From Bacteroidota bacterium (GTDB lineage Bacteria; Bacteroidota; Bacteroidia; UBA7662; CANHCV01), in NCBI GenBank assembly GCA_027488715.1, contig JAIYBD010000287.1, forward strand, positions 1 to 9,630: a stretch of DNA of 9,630 nucleotides, in the 5' to 3' direction. Below are positions 1 to 5,885 of this stretch, in pieces. The notes beneath the pieces were generated by a model. That model saw only the letters and a program-made list of their open reading frames with translations. It was not told the origin of the DNA and ran no database searches. Position numbers and translations under genes: made by a program. Position 1 is the first letter of the stretch, and every line of letters begins with the position of its first letter.

Positions 1-351
1 ACGTTATCGCCCAAGGTGTACTATTTGTTGGAATGCATGGAGTTGGGCATTCCCGTGGTTGCTTCCATGGGTGCCGGTGGAAAATTGGATCCTACGCAGG
101 TGAAGGTGGTGGATATTTCGGAGACGTACAACTGCAATTTGGCGAGATACGTTCGAAAAAAACTGCATCAAAAAGGATTTTATAAAGGATTGAAGGTAGC
201 GTTTTCGCCGGAGCTTCCCGTTGGAAAAATTACGGTGAATCCGGAAGGCGGCCCCAAGAAATCGACCATCGGAACGATGAGTTATTTGCCGGCCGCTTTT
301 GGGTTGGCGGTGGCGAGCGTTGTGATTCGAGATTTGATCGATAAAAAATAA
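1..351 (+). CDS. tcdA: tRNA threonylcarbamoyladenosine dehydratase, C-terminal part (left-truncated by window)
   Basis: TcdA (formerly CsdL/YgdL) is a ThiF/E1-like ATP-dependent enzyme that cyclises N6-threonylcarbamoyladenosine at position 37 of ANN-decoding tRNAs to the cyclic form. The reading frame is open from base 1, so the gene begins upstream of the window and about 116 C-terminal codons remain; the complete family protein is usually about 240-270 residues. Diagnostic stretches are TLSPK at the left edge, then SMGAGGKLDPT, NLARYVRKKL, FSPELP and STIGTMSYLPAAFGLAVAS, the family's conserved C-terminal half. The N-terminal nucleotide-binding Gly-rich loop lies outside the window. The TAA ends 3 bp before the ATG of the downstream membrane-protein gene, so the two are probably co-transcribed. 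The family assignment is by recognised conserved segments; the ThiF/MoeB relatives lack this C-terminal pattern. Confidence 0.9.
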   Translation, partial: TLSPKVYYLLECMELGIPVVASMGAGGKLDPTQVKVVDISETYNCNLARYVRKKLHQKGFYKGLKVAFSPELPVGKITVNPEGGPKKSTIGTMSYLPAAFGLAVASVVIRDLIDKK

Positions 352-354
352 TTG

Positions 355-1305
355 ATGGCCAAGGCACTACTCAAAAATCCGATTTTAGCGCTCCTCGTTT
401 TGGTGGGCATCTTGGTTTTTTGGGGATGGGCCGCCCCTTCGAACGAGGGCCTTCGGCTTTCATTTCCCGAGGGCGGATTGATGCGCGTTTGGGCACCTCC
501 GGCATGGGCGTTTTCGACGTGGTTTTCTTTGCTTCTCGATTTGGCATCGGGCGTTTTGTTCATCTTATTTTTATTGAAGATCGATTACTTGGAGAACGAA
601 TGGGGATGGGTGGGTTTACAGTTTTTCACGGTTTTATTTTTTGTACCTGAATGGCGTTTTGGTGGAATTCATCATTGGGCGTTGCTTGGATTTTTGTTCG
701 CGGTCTGGCAAATCCAGGGGTTGGCTCACGAGAAAAAGTTATTGGTGAAGGGATACGATACGGGTTTTTTATTGGGCATTCTGCCTTTGTTAACGCCGTC
801 ATTCGTCTTTTTGCCGGTGGTGATTTTATTGTTGGCTGCGGTGATTGGCACATTGAGAATTCGGACCTTGTTCTTGTTTTTTTTAGGGTTGATTTCACCG
901 ATTTTTTTGTTTGTTTCCATCTTGTTTTTGATCGATGGGAAAGCGGTGAATGTGCAATTGTTGGATGATTATCGATGGTTTTTTCCTGATTTTTCGTTTG
1001 CCACAGCCGATCATTTTTACGGTTTGGCTTTTTCGATGGTATTGACTTTTGGGGTCGCATTGATTCCGTTGGAGCGTGGGAAATTGGTTTTCCAGCGTCG
1101 AATCAATCAGGCATTCATTTTTAGTGCACTCGTTTTGATGGGGTTGGGGTTGTTCGTTGGAGAGGGCGCCTTGAGCTTTTGGATGATGCTGGTACCGTTT
1201 GTGGCGGTGGGTTCTGCCCGCGCCATCAGCAGCATTCGGGTGTGGTGGTTGCAGGACTCGTTGCTGCTGTTGCAGTGGGGGTTGTTCTTCCTGATGTATT
1301 TGTGA
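355..1305 (+). CDS. multi-pass membrane protein of unknown function (possibly DUF6427-like)
   Basis: I do not recognise a function. The predicted protein is 316 residues and strongly hydrophobic, with roughly eight to ten membrane segments (about residues 8-25, 55-75, 86-98, 107-120, 135-163, 170-193, 221-238, 253-268, 272-288 and 300-315), separated by short basic or aromatic loops such as EKKLLVKGYD and RGKLVFQRRI. There is no signal peptide, nucleotide-binding motif or obvious catalytic cluster. A TTG at 352 is in frame directly before the ATG at 355; I chose the ATG because it is the commoner start and leaves a 3-bp gap after the tcdA stop. Length, topology and the LLTPSFVFLPVVILLL region recall the uncharacterised DUF6427 family of Flavobacteriia, but this is from memory and weak. 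It is convergent with the GH38-like gene, and the terminator between them is oriented for that gene. Confidence 0.8.
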   Translation: MAKALLKNPILALLVLVGILVFWGWAAPSNEGLRLSFPEGGLMRVWAPPAWAFSTWFSLLLDLASGVLFILFLLKIDYLENEWGWVGLQFFTVLFFVPEWRFGGIHHWALLGFLFAVWQIQGLAHEKKLLVKGYDTGFLLGILPLLTPSFVFLPVVILLLAAVIGTLRIRTLFLFFLGLISPIFLFVSILFLIDGKAVNVQLLDDYRWFFPDFSFATADHFYGLAFSMVLTFGVALIPLERGKLVFQRRINQAFIFSALVLMGLGLFVGEGALSFWMMLVPFVAVGSARAISSIRVWWLQDSLLLLQWGLFFLMYL

Positions 1306-1325
1306 GCGGTTGATCCGTGTCAGCC

Positions 1326-1355
1326 ATAAAACAAAGGCCGACCCGTAGGTCGGCC
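1326..1355 (-). terminator. intrinsic terminator of the GH38-like gene
   Basis: A perfect 8-bp stem (GGCCGACC at 1336-1343, GGTCGGCC at 1348-1355) closes a CGTA tetraloop. Read leftwards it is followed at once by TTTGTTTTAT (1335-1326), giving a U-rich tail. The stem begins 29 bp past the stop codon of the leftward glycosidase gene. On the + strand the hairpin is followed by a non-U-rich sequence, so it is a poor terminator for the convergent membrane-protein gene. Confidence 0.85.
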
Positions 1356-1384
1356 ACAATACCGTTTCCAATCGGCCCCGAAAA

Positions 1385-4096
1385 TCAATCTACCCAAACC
1401 ATATCCATCCAAAAGTGAAGCGTTCCTTCTTGGGAGGCTTTGTAATTCGTGTGCCAATAATTGTTCAATACGTACCAATAGAGCGGACTCCCCGGTTTCG
1501 CCGCGTCCCTTCTCCAAACTTTTGCCCCATTCACGGTATTTTCTTCCATCATTCCGCCCACTTCCAACAGCGGTAAATCCCAACAACGCAATCTTAACTG
1601 GCCGTCATTCCTGCCCAAAACCACTTCCTTTTCCACGCAAACGAACTCCTGATTGCTGCCCGACAACTGCAGTTCCGAACCATACTTCAACGAATCAACC
1701 CCGCTTCCGTACAACAAGGTGGTCCAATCCAACGGCAAGCCAATGTGCAACGATTCTTTGGTGCGAACTTCCTGCTTTTTTAAATGGTATTCCACCCAAA
1801 GCCGTTGGTTGACGTGATTAAAATGGTACGTCATGCTTCCATAATCCAAACCTTCTAACTCCAAAGAAACCAATAAGATACTTTCATTCATTTGGGTAGA
1901 GGCTTTCATGCGCTTTACCTTCGGAAAAACCGTTTCAATGGGATTGATCCCTTTTCGGTAGATGAGGCCAAACATTCCAGCTTCGGTGGTTGTAGCAATG
2001 ATTTTTTTTCGATTGATGGTGATGGATTTCAATCCACCGGTGGTAGAATCAACGTCCCAAACGAAGGCTTCCATTTCTTTGGTTAGGTTTTGATAATCGG
2101 CCATCGATTCAGAAATCGGATATTTGTCCATGATCCGATCCATCAAAGCTTGGGCTGAATCCAAGTAACTTTTTTTGATGGCCCATTGCTCGGTGGTGAA
2201 CGGAAGGTCGGGATCGCTGATGCTGCACCAACTTCCCCACGTATGTTCATGGAAAAGGACCAAGTATTTGGTAATTTGATCGATGTCCCTTTCCCATTCC
2301 CCAAGTCGCAACTTCTCCTCGGATGGATCTTGGGTTAACCAAAGGACTTCCCGAACCAGTTTTCGGGCTTGCATTTCTTCGGCCACGGTGGAAAGGGCGC
2401 CGTCTTCCCAGTAAGGGGTGATTTCTCCTCTTTTCGTTGGAATTTGGTTCCCGTATTTTTTCTCAAAGGCAGAAAACAACGTGGGAATGTCGTTAACCAC
2501 CAATTGGGGGTATAAAAACTTAGCATTCCACCCATCAACAAAAGCCGTGAGGTTGGTATCCACCGGTCCGTTGTCGGCATTTTTGGTGTACCTCAATTGT
2601 ACCAGATCGTAGGGGTAATTTTGAGAGGTCAATTCTTCTACATAATTGGAAATTCGTTTTTCCCACTCCTGCTTTTTGGTTTTTTCAGGAACATTGTGGA
2701 AGTAGGAATATCCTTTCCCCGCCGTCCAAACCAAAAGTTTTTGGGGAGAGGTGGCATGGGGTTTCCAGTAAAACGGACGATCGCCCGTGGAATCGATCAC
2801 GCTTCCTACCCGATCGCCCCGATCGGGCAAATTCCCCACGTAATTGGGACCCAAGGAGAGGTAGGGAATCCCGGCATCGGTGTACGCCTTTAACGCCGAG
2901 TGCGTAATGCCGGGAATATCGGTAATCATGGCCGATTTGATCTTGATTCCCCAAAGAACCTCCAGTTTCTTCCCGTAATTCAGGTTCCACCGCTGCTCCT
3001 CGGTTTGGCATAAGCCGGTAAGCACGTTGGCGTAGTTGGCGGTGAGCACAATGCGTCCGGCCTTAATGGCCGCTACCAGGGCTGCTTCTTCTTTGGGTGT
3101 GGCCGTTTTTAGGAATTGTTCAATGCCCCAAAGCGATTCCACGTGCCAACGCGGTTGTTGTTTCCCAGAAGGTTTCCATTGAAGCGCCATGCGGATGTTG
3201 TTGGCTTGAATTTTGGCCACTTCGGGCTGAACATGCGAGTACCCAATGTCGTTGTGCGAATGGTGGATCAGGTGAAACTCGAAAGCCCGAATGGGTTTGA
3301 TTTCTGCCGTGGCGGTGAGTGCTTGTTGGTTCGAAATTTTGATGGTAAACGTTTCCTTTCCGGTAAACTCGGGAGCGTAGGCTTCCGCCTGAATGGCATT
3401 GTACCCGGGCTTCAAGGTCATTTTTTGTTGAAGTTGAGACGACGTTAAGGTAACCACTTTGGGTGCCGATTCCGGCCAATCTACCCACACGTTTACCAAG
3501 CGTTTTTTACTGGCACGGGTCACCAATCCGGTAACCTGAACTTCCATCCGAAGTTCTCGGAAATAGGTGAACACCATCATCCAATCTCGGGAATTCTGAT
3601 CGTGGCCGCCAAGGGAAAAGATGGGTTTTTCTTCACCCCAGGAACTAGGAACAGTGACGTACAACCATCCAAAACCGTCCTGATTCAAATCGAATTCCTT
3701 GGCAACGAACTCGTATTTACATTCGCCTTTTCCGATTCCCGAAATGCGGTAATTCCCTTTGGCTTTGGGTTGGGTGGTCAAGGTGAAAAGCGAATCGTTG
3801 TTGAACGAAAAAGTGAAGTTTCTTGCTCCCGAGCTCGTTCCTGTGGAATGGCCCACCAAAAATTCGTAGGTAATGAACTTCTTTTTACCACGGTAGCCCG
3901 ATCCCTCCCAACGTATTGAACTTTTCCCGTTGCAGCGGGTGAGCATGGATTGGGGCGCGAACTGCCGTAACGGAGAGAAGTAGGGAAGGAGTTCACCTTG
4001 AAGATGTCGGGTAAAACCCGGAAGGGTGTCGGAAATGGATTGAGCGGAAAGGGTTAAACCCAAAAGGAGAAAAAAGGTAAAAATGATAGGGCGCAT
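1385..4096 (-). CDS. secreted glycoside hydrolase family 38-like protein (putative alpha-mannosidase)
   Basis: GH38 enzymes are Zn-dependent retaining alpha-mannosidases. The 903-residue product starts MRPIIFTFFLLLGLTLSAQ, a typical signal peptide with likely cleavage after SA. Residues about 20-270 form a beta-rich N-terminal region I cannot assign. The catalytic domain follows: HSHNDIGYSH at 279-288, ITDIPG at 391-396 and HEHTWGSWCS at 616-625. By comparison with Golgi mannosidase II, H281 and D283 would be Zn ligands, D393 both ligand and nucleophile, and H616 or H618 the last ligand. The remainder (about 660-903) resembles the C-terminal beta-sandwich part of GH38 proteins. An in-frame TTG at 4102 would add two residues, but it lies inside a TAnnTTTG promoter element (4100-4107), so ATG 4096 is preferred. 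The gene lies 27 bp downstream of the Rieske gene and ends at a strong terminator. There is no SusC/SusD neighbour. The fold assignment is good; the substrate is unknown. Confidence 0.82.
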   Translation of the reverse strand: MRPIIFTFFLLLGLTLSAQSISDTLPGFTRHLQGELLPYFSPLRQFAPQSMLTRCNGKSSIRWEGSGYRGKKKFITYEFLVGHSTGTSSGARNFTFSFNNDSLFTLTTQPKAKGNYRISGIGKGECKYEFVAKEFDLNQDGFGWLYVTVPSSWGEEKPIFSLGGHDQNSRDWMMVFTYFRELRMEVQVTGLVTRASKKRLVNVWVDWPESAPKVVTLTSSQLQQKMTLKPGYNAIQAEAYAPEFTGKETFTIKISNQQALTATAEIKPIRAFEFHLIHHSHNDIGYSHVQPEVAKIQANNIRMALQWKPSGKQQPRWHVESLWGIEQFLKTATPKEEAALVAAIKAGRIVLTANYANVLTGLCQTEEQRWNLNYGKKLEVLWGIKIKSAMITDIPGITHSALKAYTDAGIPYLSLGPNYVGNLPDRGDRVGSVIDSTGDRPFYWKPHATSPQKLLVWTAGKGYSYFHNVPEKTKKQEWEKRISNYVEELTSQNYPYDLVQLRYTKNADNGPVDTNLTAFVDGWNAKFLYPQLVVNDIPTLFSAFEKKYGNQIPTKRGEITPYWEDGALSTVAEEMQARKLVREVLWLTQDPSEEKLRLGEWERDIDQITKYLVLFHEHTWGSWCSISDPDLPFTTEQWAIKKSYLDSAQALMDRIMDKYPISESMADYQNLTKEMEAFVWDVDSTTGGLKSITINRKKIIATTTEAGMFGLIYRKGINPIETVFPKVKRMKASTQMNESILLVSLELEGLDYGSMTYHFNHVNQRLWVEYHLKKQEVRTKESLHIGLPLDWTTLLYGSGVDSLKYGSELQLSGSNQEFVCVEKEVVLGRNDGQLRLRCWDLPLLEVGGMMEENTVNGAKVWRRDAAKPGSPLYWYVLNNYWHTNYKASQEGTLHFWMDMVWVD
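2809..2827. repeat. 8-bp inverted repeat built on CGATCG, inside the GH38-like gene
   Basis: CCCGATCG (2809-2816) and CGATCGGG (2820-2827) form a perfect inverted repeat around CCC. A third CGATCG lies nearby at 2778-2783. All fall within the GH38-like coding sequence, in the part encoding the DRGDR segment and its downstream neighbour, so coding constraint may explain part of the pattern. There is no known function. Confidence 0.5.
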
Positions 4097-4099
4097 GTT

Positions 4100-4107
4100 C
4101 AAAGGTA
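4100..4107 (-). promoter_or_regulatory. -7 element TACCTTTG immediately upstream of the GH38-like gene
   Basis: Leftward, TACCTTTG matches the Bacteroidota sigma-ABfr -7 consensus TAnnTTTG exactly. Only 3 nt (AAC) separate it from the ATG at 4096, so a start site the usual handful of bases downstream would fall at or next to the ATG. No good -33 TTTG is seen about 20 bp upstream, where the sequence overlaps the end of the Rieske gene. Read-through from the Rieske gene is also possible. Confidence 0.5.
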
Positions 4108-4123
4108 GGAAACAGAACCGATT

Positions 4124-4453
4124 TTAAGCGCCCTTTTCCACGAGTTCGTCTGTTCCGATGAGTTGATAAATGCGTAAAAAATCGCCCTGCCCCGTTGCGC
4201 CTTGTCCGGTTTGGAGGCTGTACCGAAACCGATGCAGGGAGCACACCACTTCCGATTCGTTGCCGAGGTGTTCGGCAAATGTTCCTCCAGCGTGGGGGCA
4301 ACGATTAACAAAGAAAACCCACCCTTCTTTCGCGAAAACGGCCATCATTGGCCCTTTTGATGTTGAAACCGGATAAAACCGGTTGAGATCTGCTTGGGCA
4401 GGTAATTCGGTTATTAATCGAATCTTTCTTTGAAAAAGGTTTTTCCAATTCAT
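4124..4453 (-). CDS. small Rieske-type [2Fe-2S] protein
   Basis: The 109-residue protein is a stand-alone Rieske domain. It shows C52-P-H54-A-G-G and, 16 residues on, C71-S-L-H74, the two Cys and two His that ligate a [2Fe-2S] cluster, with the usual glycine after the first motif and a VVCSLHRFRYSLQTGQ second loop typical of Rieske ferredoxins. There is no signal peptide, membrane segment or attached oxygenase domain, so it is probably cytoplasmic and acts as an electron carrier or as a subunit of an enzyme encoded elsewhere; the partner is not visible here. The ATG at 4453 lies 5 nt after an exact -7 element, and there is no better upstream start. The GH38-like gene follows 27 bp downstream on the same strand, with no obvious functional link. 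It could alternatively belong to the NirD-like small subunits; the sequence does not decide. Confidence 0.88.
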   Translation of the reverse strand: MNWKNLFQRKIRLITELPAQADLNRFYPVSTSKGPMMAVFAKEGWVFFVNRCPHAGGTFAEHLGNESEVVCSLHRFRYSLQTGQGATGQGDFLRIYQLIGTDELVEKGA

Positions 4454-4458
4454 TGGTA

Positions 4459-4466
4459 CAAAGTTA
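4459..4466 (-). promoter_or_regulatory. -7 element TAACTTTG of the Rieske gene
   Basis: Leftward, TAACTTTG is an exact TAnnTTTG match ending 5 nt before the ATG at 4453. The only TTG upstream on this strand lies at 4490-4492 with a 23-bp spacer, at the long end of the usual range. The predicted transcript would have almost no 5' leader. It sits back to back with the tRNA promoter, with the two -7 elements 9 bp apart. Confidence 0.6.
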
Positions 4467-4482
4467 AAACTGTATTAGTTTT
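4466..4482. repeat. 6-bp inverted repeat between two divergent -7 elements
   Basis: AAAACT (4466-4471) and AGTTTT (4477-4482) are perfect inverted repeats around GTATT. The repeat spans the gap between the divergent -7 elements of the Rieske and tRNA promoters. It may be an operator-like site, or just a by-product of two facing T-rich -7 elements; the sequence alone does not decide. Confidence 0.4.
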
Positions 4483-4497
4483 GTGGTCTCAAAAATT

Positions 4498-4570
4498 GGG
4501 CTCTTAGCTCAGCGGTTAGAGCAGTGGACTCATAATCCATTGGTCGCAGGTTCAAACCCTGCAGGGCCCA
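4498..4570 (+). tRNA. tRNA with CAU anticodon, most like tRNA-Ile2 (lysidine-type); elongator tRNA-Met is the alternative
   Basis: A complete 73-nt cloverleaf is present. The acceptor GGGCTCT (4498-4504) pairs with AGGGCCC (4563-4569), with one G-U. The D stem is GCTC/GAGC. The anticodon stem GTGGA/TCCAT encloses CTCATAA (4529-4535), giving anticodon CAU at 4531-4533. The T stem GCAGG/CCTGC encloses TTCAAAC, and the discriminator base is A. CCA is not encoded. The C4-G69 pair, the G27-U43 closing pair, the CTCATAA loop and the variable region TGGTC resemble known tRNA-Ile2 species, whose C34 is converted to lysidine by TilS so that it reads AUA. Elongator tRNA-Met usually differs at these sites. 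An initiator is unlikely because position 1-72 is a G-C pair and the anticodon stem lacks three consecutive G-C pairs. A run of seven T follows at 4574-4580. Confidence 0.93.
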
Positions 4571-4692
4571 CTCTTTTTTTGATAAAATCCCCTGTTTTTT
4601 TCAATACCCTTAGGACAAACATTACATTTCCATCGTTTGATTGGGTTTTTGGGATTGGTAATCGATTTTTTCCGATAGGATAACGTATCGGC

Positions 4693-4727
4693 AATAAAAA
4701 AGCCGTTCCGAGTGCTTACGGAACGGC
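4693..4727 (-). terminator. intrinsic terminator of the GldL-motif membrane protein gene
   Basis: GCCGTTCCG (4702-4710) and CGGAACGGC (4719-4727) form a perfect 9-bp stem around an 8-nt loop. Read leftwards it is followed directly by TTTTTTATT (4701-4693). It begins 48 bp past the stop of the leftward gene at 4776. On the + strand the downstream sequence is not T-rich, so it would not end the tRNA transcript. Confidence 0.85.
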
Positions 4728-4775
4728 CCGAAGGGGATTGAAAACCCACCCTTCTCATTGCAAACAAAAAATGTT

Positions 4776-5273
4776 TTATGGGTTGGCTGCTGAGTCGGTC
4801 GTTGCCGCAGCAGTGGTGTCTTCCGTTTGTTCGGTGGTTGTTTCCTCGGTTTTTTCCGCCCCGTTCAACATGATGGAAAGCGGGTTGTTTTTCATCAAAG
4901 AAAAAATGGCGAAAATGACCAAAAAGTACGAAGCTAAAAATTGAAAGGAAACACTTCCAGATTTTAAGGTTAAAACGATCAATGTGATCATCGTAAGTAA
5001 GATCGCAACCAAAGCCAATTCATTTCCCATGGGCCAATGCATGGTTTTAAACAAGGTCGATAAAATAGTAGAACATAGGGTTGCAGTTAGTAGCAAATAC
5101 GGACCACTGGATTCCCCTTCTTTTTTCGATTCTCCATATTGAAGAATTCCGAAAACCAAATTGGCCAGCGAACCAACAATAATTAGGATATTGGCAACTG
5201 GCCAATGCATGATTTTGAAAAGGATGCCCAGCAAGGACAGTCCAACGGCAGCTAATAGGATTGTTTTTTTCAT
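4776..5273 (-). CDS. small membrane protein with two GldL-like FKxMHWP motifs
   Basis: I cannot name this protein. It is 165 residues with about four or five hydrophobic segments (roughly residues 4-18, 27-45, 58-73, 85-103 and 110-127) and ends in a polar T/E/A-rich tail (about 139-165). The notable feature is an internal duplication: LFKIMHWPVAN at 18-28 and LFKTMHWPMGN at 74-84, each following a hydrophobic helix and preceding another. A FKxxHxP-type motif of this sort occurs at the first transmembrane helix of GldL/PorL, the inner-membrane motor protein of gliding and type IX secretion, and in many small Bacteroidota membrane proteins. There is no GldM partner here and the protein lacks GldL's long cytoplasmic region, so it is not GldL itself. 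The ATG at 5273 is the first start of the frame. The gene is followed by its own terminator and lies 167 bp downstream of rnhA, so it is probably a separate transcript. No exact TAnnTTTG is seen in that gap. Confidence 0.85.
   Translation of the reverse strand: MKKTILLAAVGLSLLGILFKIMHWPVANILIIVGSLANLVFGILQYGESKKEGESSGPYLLLTATLCSTILSTLFKTMHWPMGNELALVAILLTMITLIVLTLKSGSVSFQFLASYFLVIFAIFSLMKNNPLSIMLNGAEKTEETTTEQTEDTTAAATTDSAANP
5032..5219 (-). repeat. direct repeat encoding the duplicated MHWP motif
   Basis: The 12-mer GGCCAATGCATG occurs at 5032-5043 and 5200-5211, and the similarity continues as TTTT plus A-rich sequence to 5051 and 5219. The spacing is 168 bp, exactly 56 codons, so the repeat preserves frame and coincides with the two LFKxMHWP motifs of the membrane protein. 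Retained nucleotide identity may reflect codon constraint or a fairly recent internal duplication. Confidence 0.7.
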
Positions 5274-5440
5274 AAAATTACTTTTTTAAATTTTACTCTT
5301 CTTTAAAGGCTTTTCGGGTTTCGCCAAAAAAGACGTTGTGTTCTTTCGAATTCTAAATTAGAAAAAATTTCGACAAATGCAAGAGAATGTGGAAAAGTAA
5401 CAGCCTGATTCACATGAAAATACCCCAAAAGGAGTAGGGG
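5274..5440. other. intergenic gap between rnhA and the GldL-motif gene
   Basis: This AT-rich stretch contains no supportable reading frame. A weak hairpin ACCCC/GGGGT (5422-5426 with 5437-5441), just past the rnhA stop and followed leftwards by ATTTTC, might help end the rnhA transcript. I find no exact -7 element for the gene starting at 5273. Confidence 0.4.
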
Positions 5441-5881
5441 TTACAGGTCTTTTTGCAAATGGGATGACTTGCTCGCCGCCACAGCCAATTCGTCGCAACG
5501 GTTGTTGAACGGATTATCCGCGTGGCCTTTTACCCAATGGTACTTCACGTCATGTCCCTCCATCGCCCGAAGTAAGCGCATCCACAAATCGGGGTTCTTT
5601 ACTTTCTCGAATCGTCGCATGCGCCACCCCGAAATCCAATTTTTCAAAAAAGCATCCACCACATACTTCGAATCCGAAAACACTCGTACTGAATGTCCGG
5701 CACCTTTGAGCGATTCCAACCCTACAATGACCGCCATCAATTCCATGCGGTTGTTGGTGGTGTGAAGAAATCCAGCTGAAATTTCCCTTCGGTGCTCACC
5801 GCTGATTAAGATTAATCCGTACCCCCCGGGTCCCGGGTTTCCACTGCAAGCTCCATCGGTGTACAACTGAATTTCTGCCAT
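5441..5881 (-). CDS. rnhA: ribonuclease HI
   Basis: RNase HI cleaves the RNA strand of RNA:DNA hybrids, removing primers and R-loops in the cytoplasm. The 146-residue protein is close to the family's usual 150-155. It opens with YTDGACSGNPGPGGYG and carries the full catalytic set: D9, E47 (in NNRMELMA), D70 (in VFSDSKYV) and D130 (in NRCDELA), plus H120 in WVKGH, matching E. coli D10, E48, D70, D134 and H124. There is no N-terminal hybrid-binding domain. The ATG at 5881 is the only start before the TDG motif, and a -7 element ends 4 nt upstream of it. The gene is divergent from rlmI across a 66-bp intergenic region. Confidence 0.96.
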   Translation of the reverse strand: MAEIQLYTDGACSGNPGPGGYGLILISGEHRREISAGFLHTTNNRMELMAVIVGLESLKGAGHSVRVFSDSKYVVDAFLKNWISGWRMRRFEKVKNPDLWMRLLRAMEGHDVKYHWVKGHADNPFNNRCDELAVAASKSSHLQKDL

Positions 5882-5885
5882 GACT

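Larger units (their letters stand above)
4453..4483 (+). promoter_or_regulatory. promoter of the CAU tRNA gene
   Basis: Rightward, TTG (4453-4455), a 20-bp spacer and TAGTTTTG (4476-4483) match the Bacteroidota -33/-7 arrangement (TTTG or TTG, about 20 bp, TAnnTTTG). The -7 element ends 14 bp before the mature 5' end of the tRNA at 4498, allowing a short 5' leader for RNase P to remove. The -33 element overlaps the first base of the start codon of the divergent Rieske gene. Confidence 0.75.

Noticed and set aside
352..354. TTG start for the membrane protein following tcdA
   Set aside because: The adjacent ATG at 355 is in frame and the more usual start; the alternative adds one residue.
626..1371. 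Antisense reading frames opposite the membrane-protein gene
   Set aside because: They are rich in K, R, N and Q, as expected from reverse-reading T-rich membrane codons, and show no domain.
3116..3488. Overlapping reading frames of 110-122 codons on both strands within the GH38-like gene
   Set aside because: They lie wholly inside a gene with clear family motifs, have no recognisable domains and lack promoters.
4097..4102. TTG start at 4102 for the GH38-like gene
   Set aside because: It adds only two residues, is a rare start, and lies inside the TACCTTTG -7 element; ATG 4096 begins a clean signal peptide.
4498..4570. Initiator tRNA-fMet
   Set aside because: Position 1-72 is a G-C pair and the anticodon stem lacks the three consecutive G-C pairs typical of initiators.
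4574..4601. Two runs of seven T after the tRNA as an intrinsic terminator
   Set aside because: No stem-loop abuts either run other than the tRNA's own arms, so a dedicated terminator cannot be supported.
4672..4691. Hairpin CCGATA/TATCGG as a terminator for the tRNA transcript
   Set aside because: The stem is only 6 bp and is followed on the + strand by CAATAAAAAA, not T; the Ts precede it. It fits neither strand as an intrinsic terminator.
4776..5273. Calling the small membrane protein GldL
   Set aside because: It lacks the long cytoplasmic region and a neighbouring gldM; only the short motif is shared.
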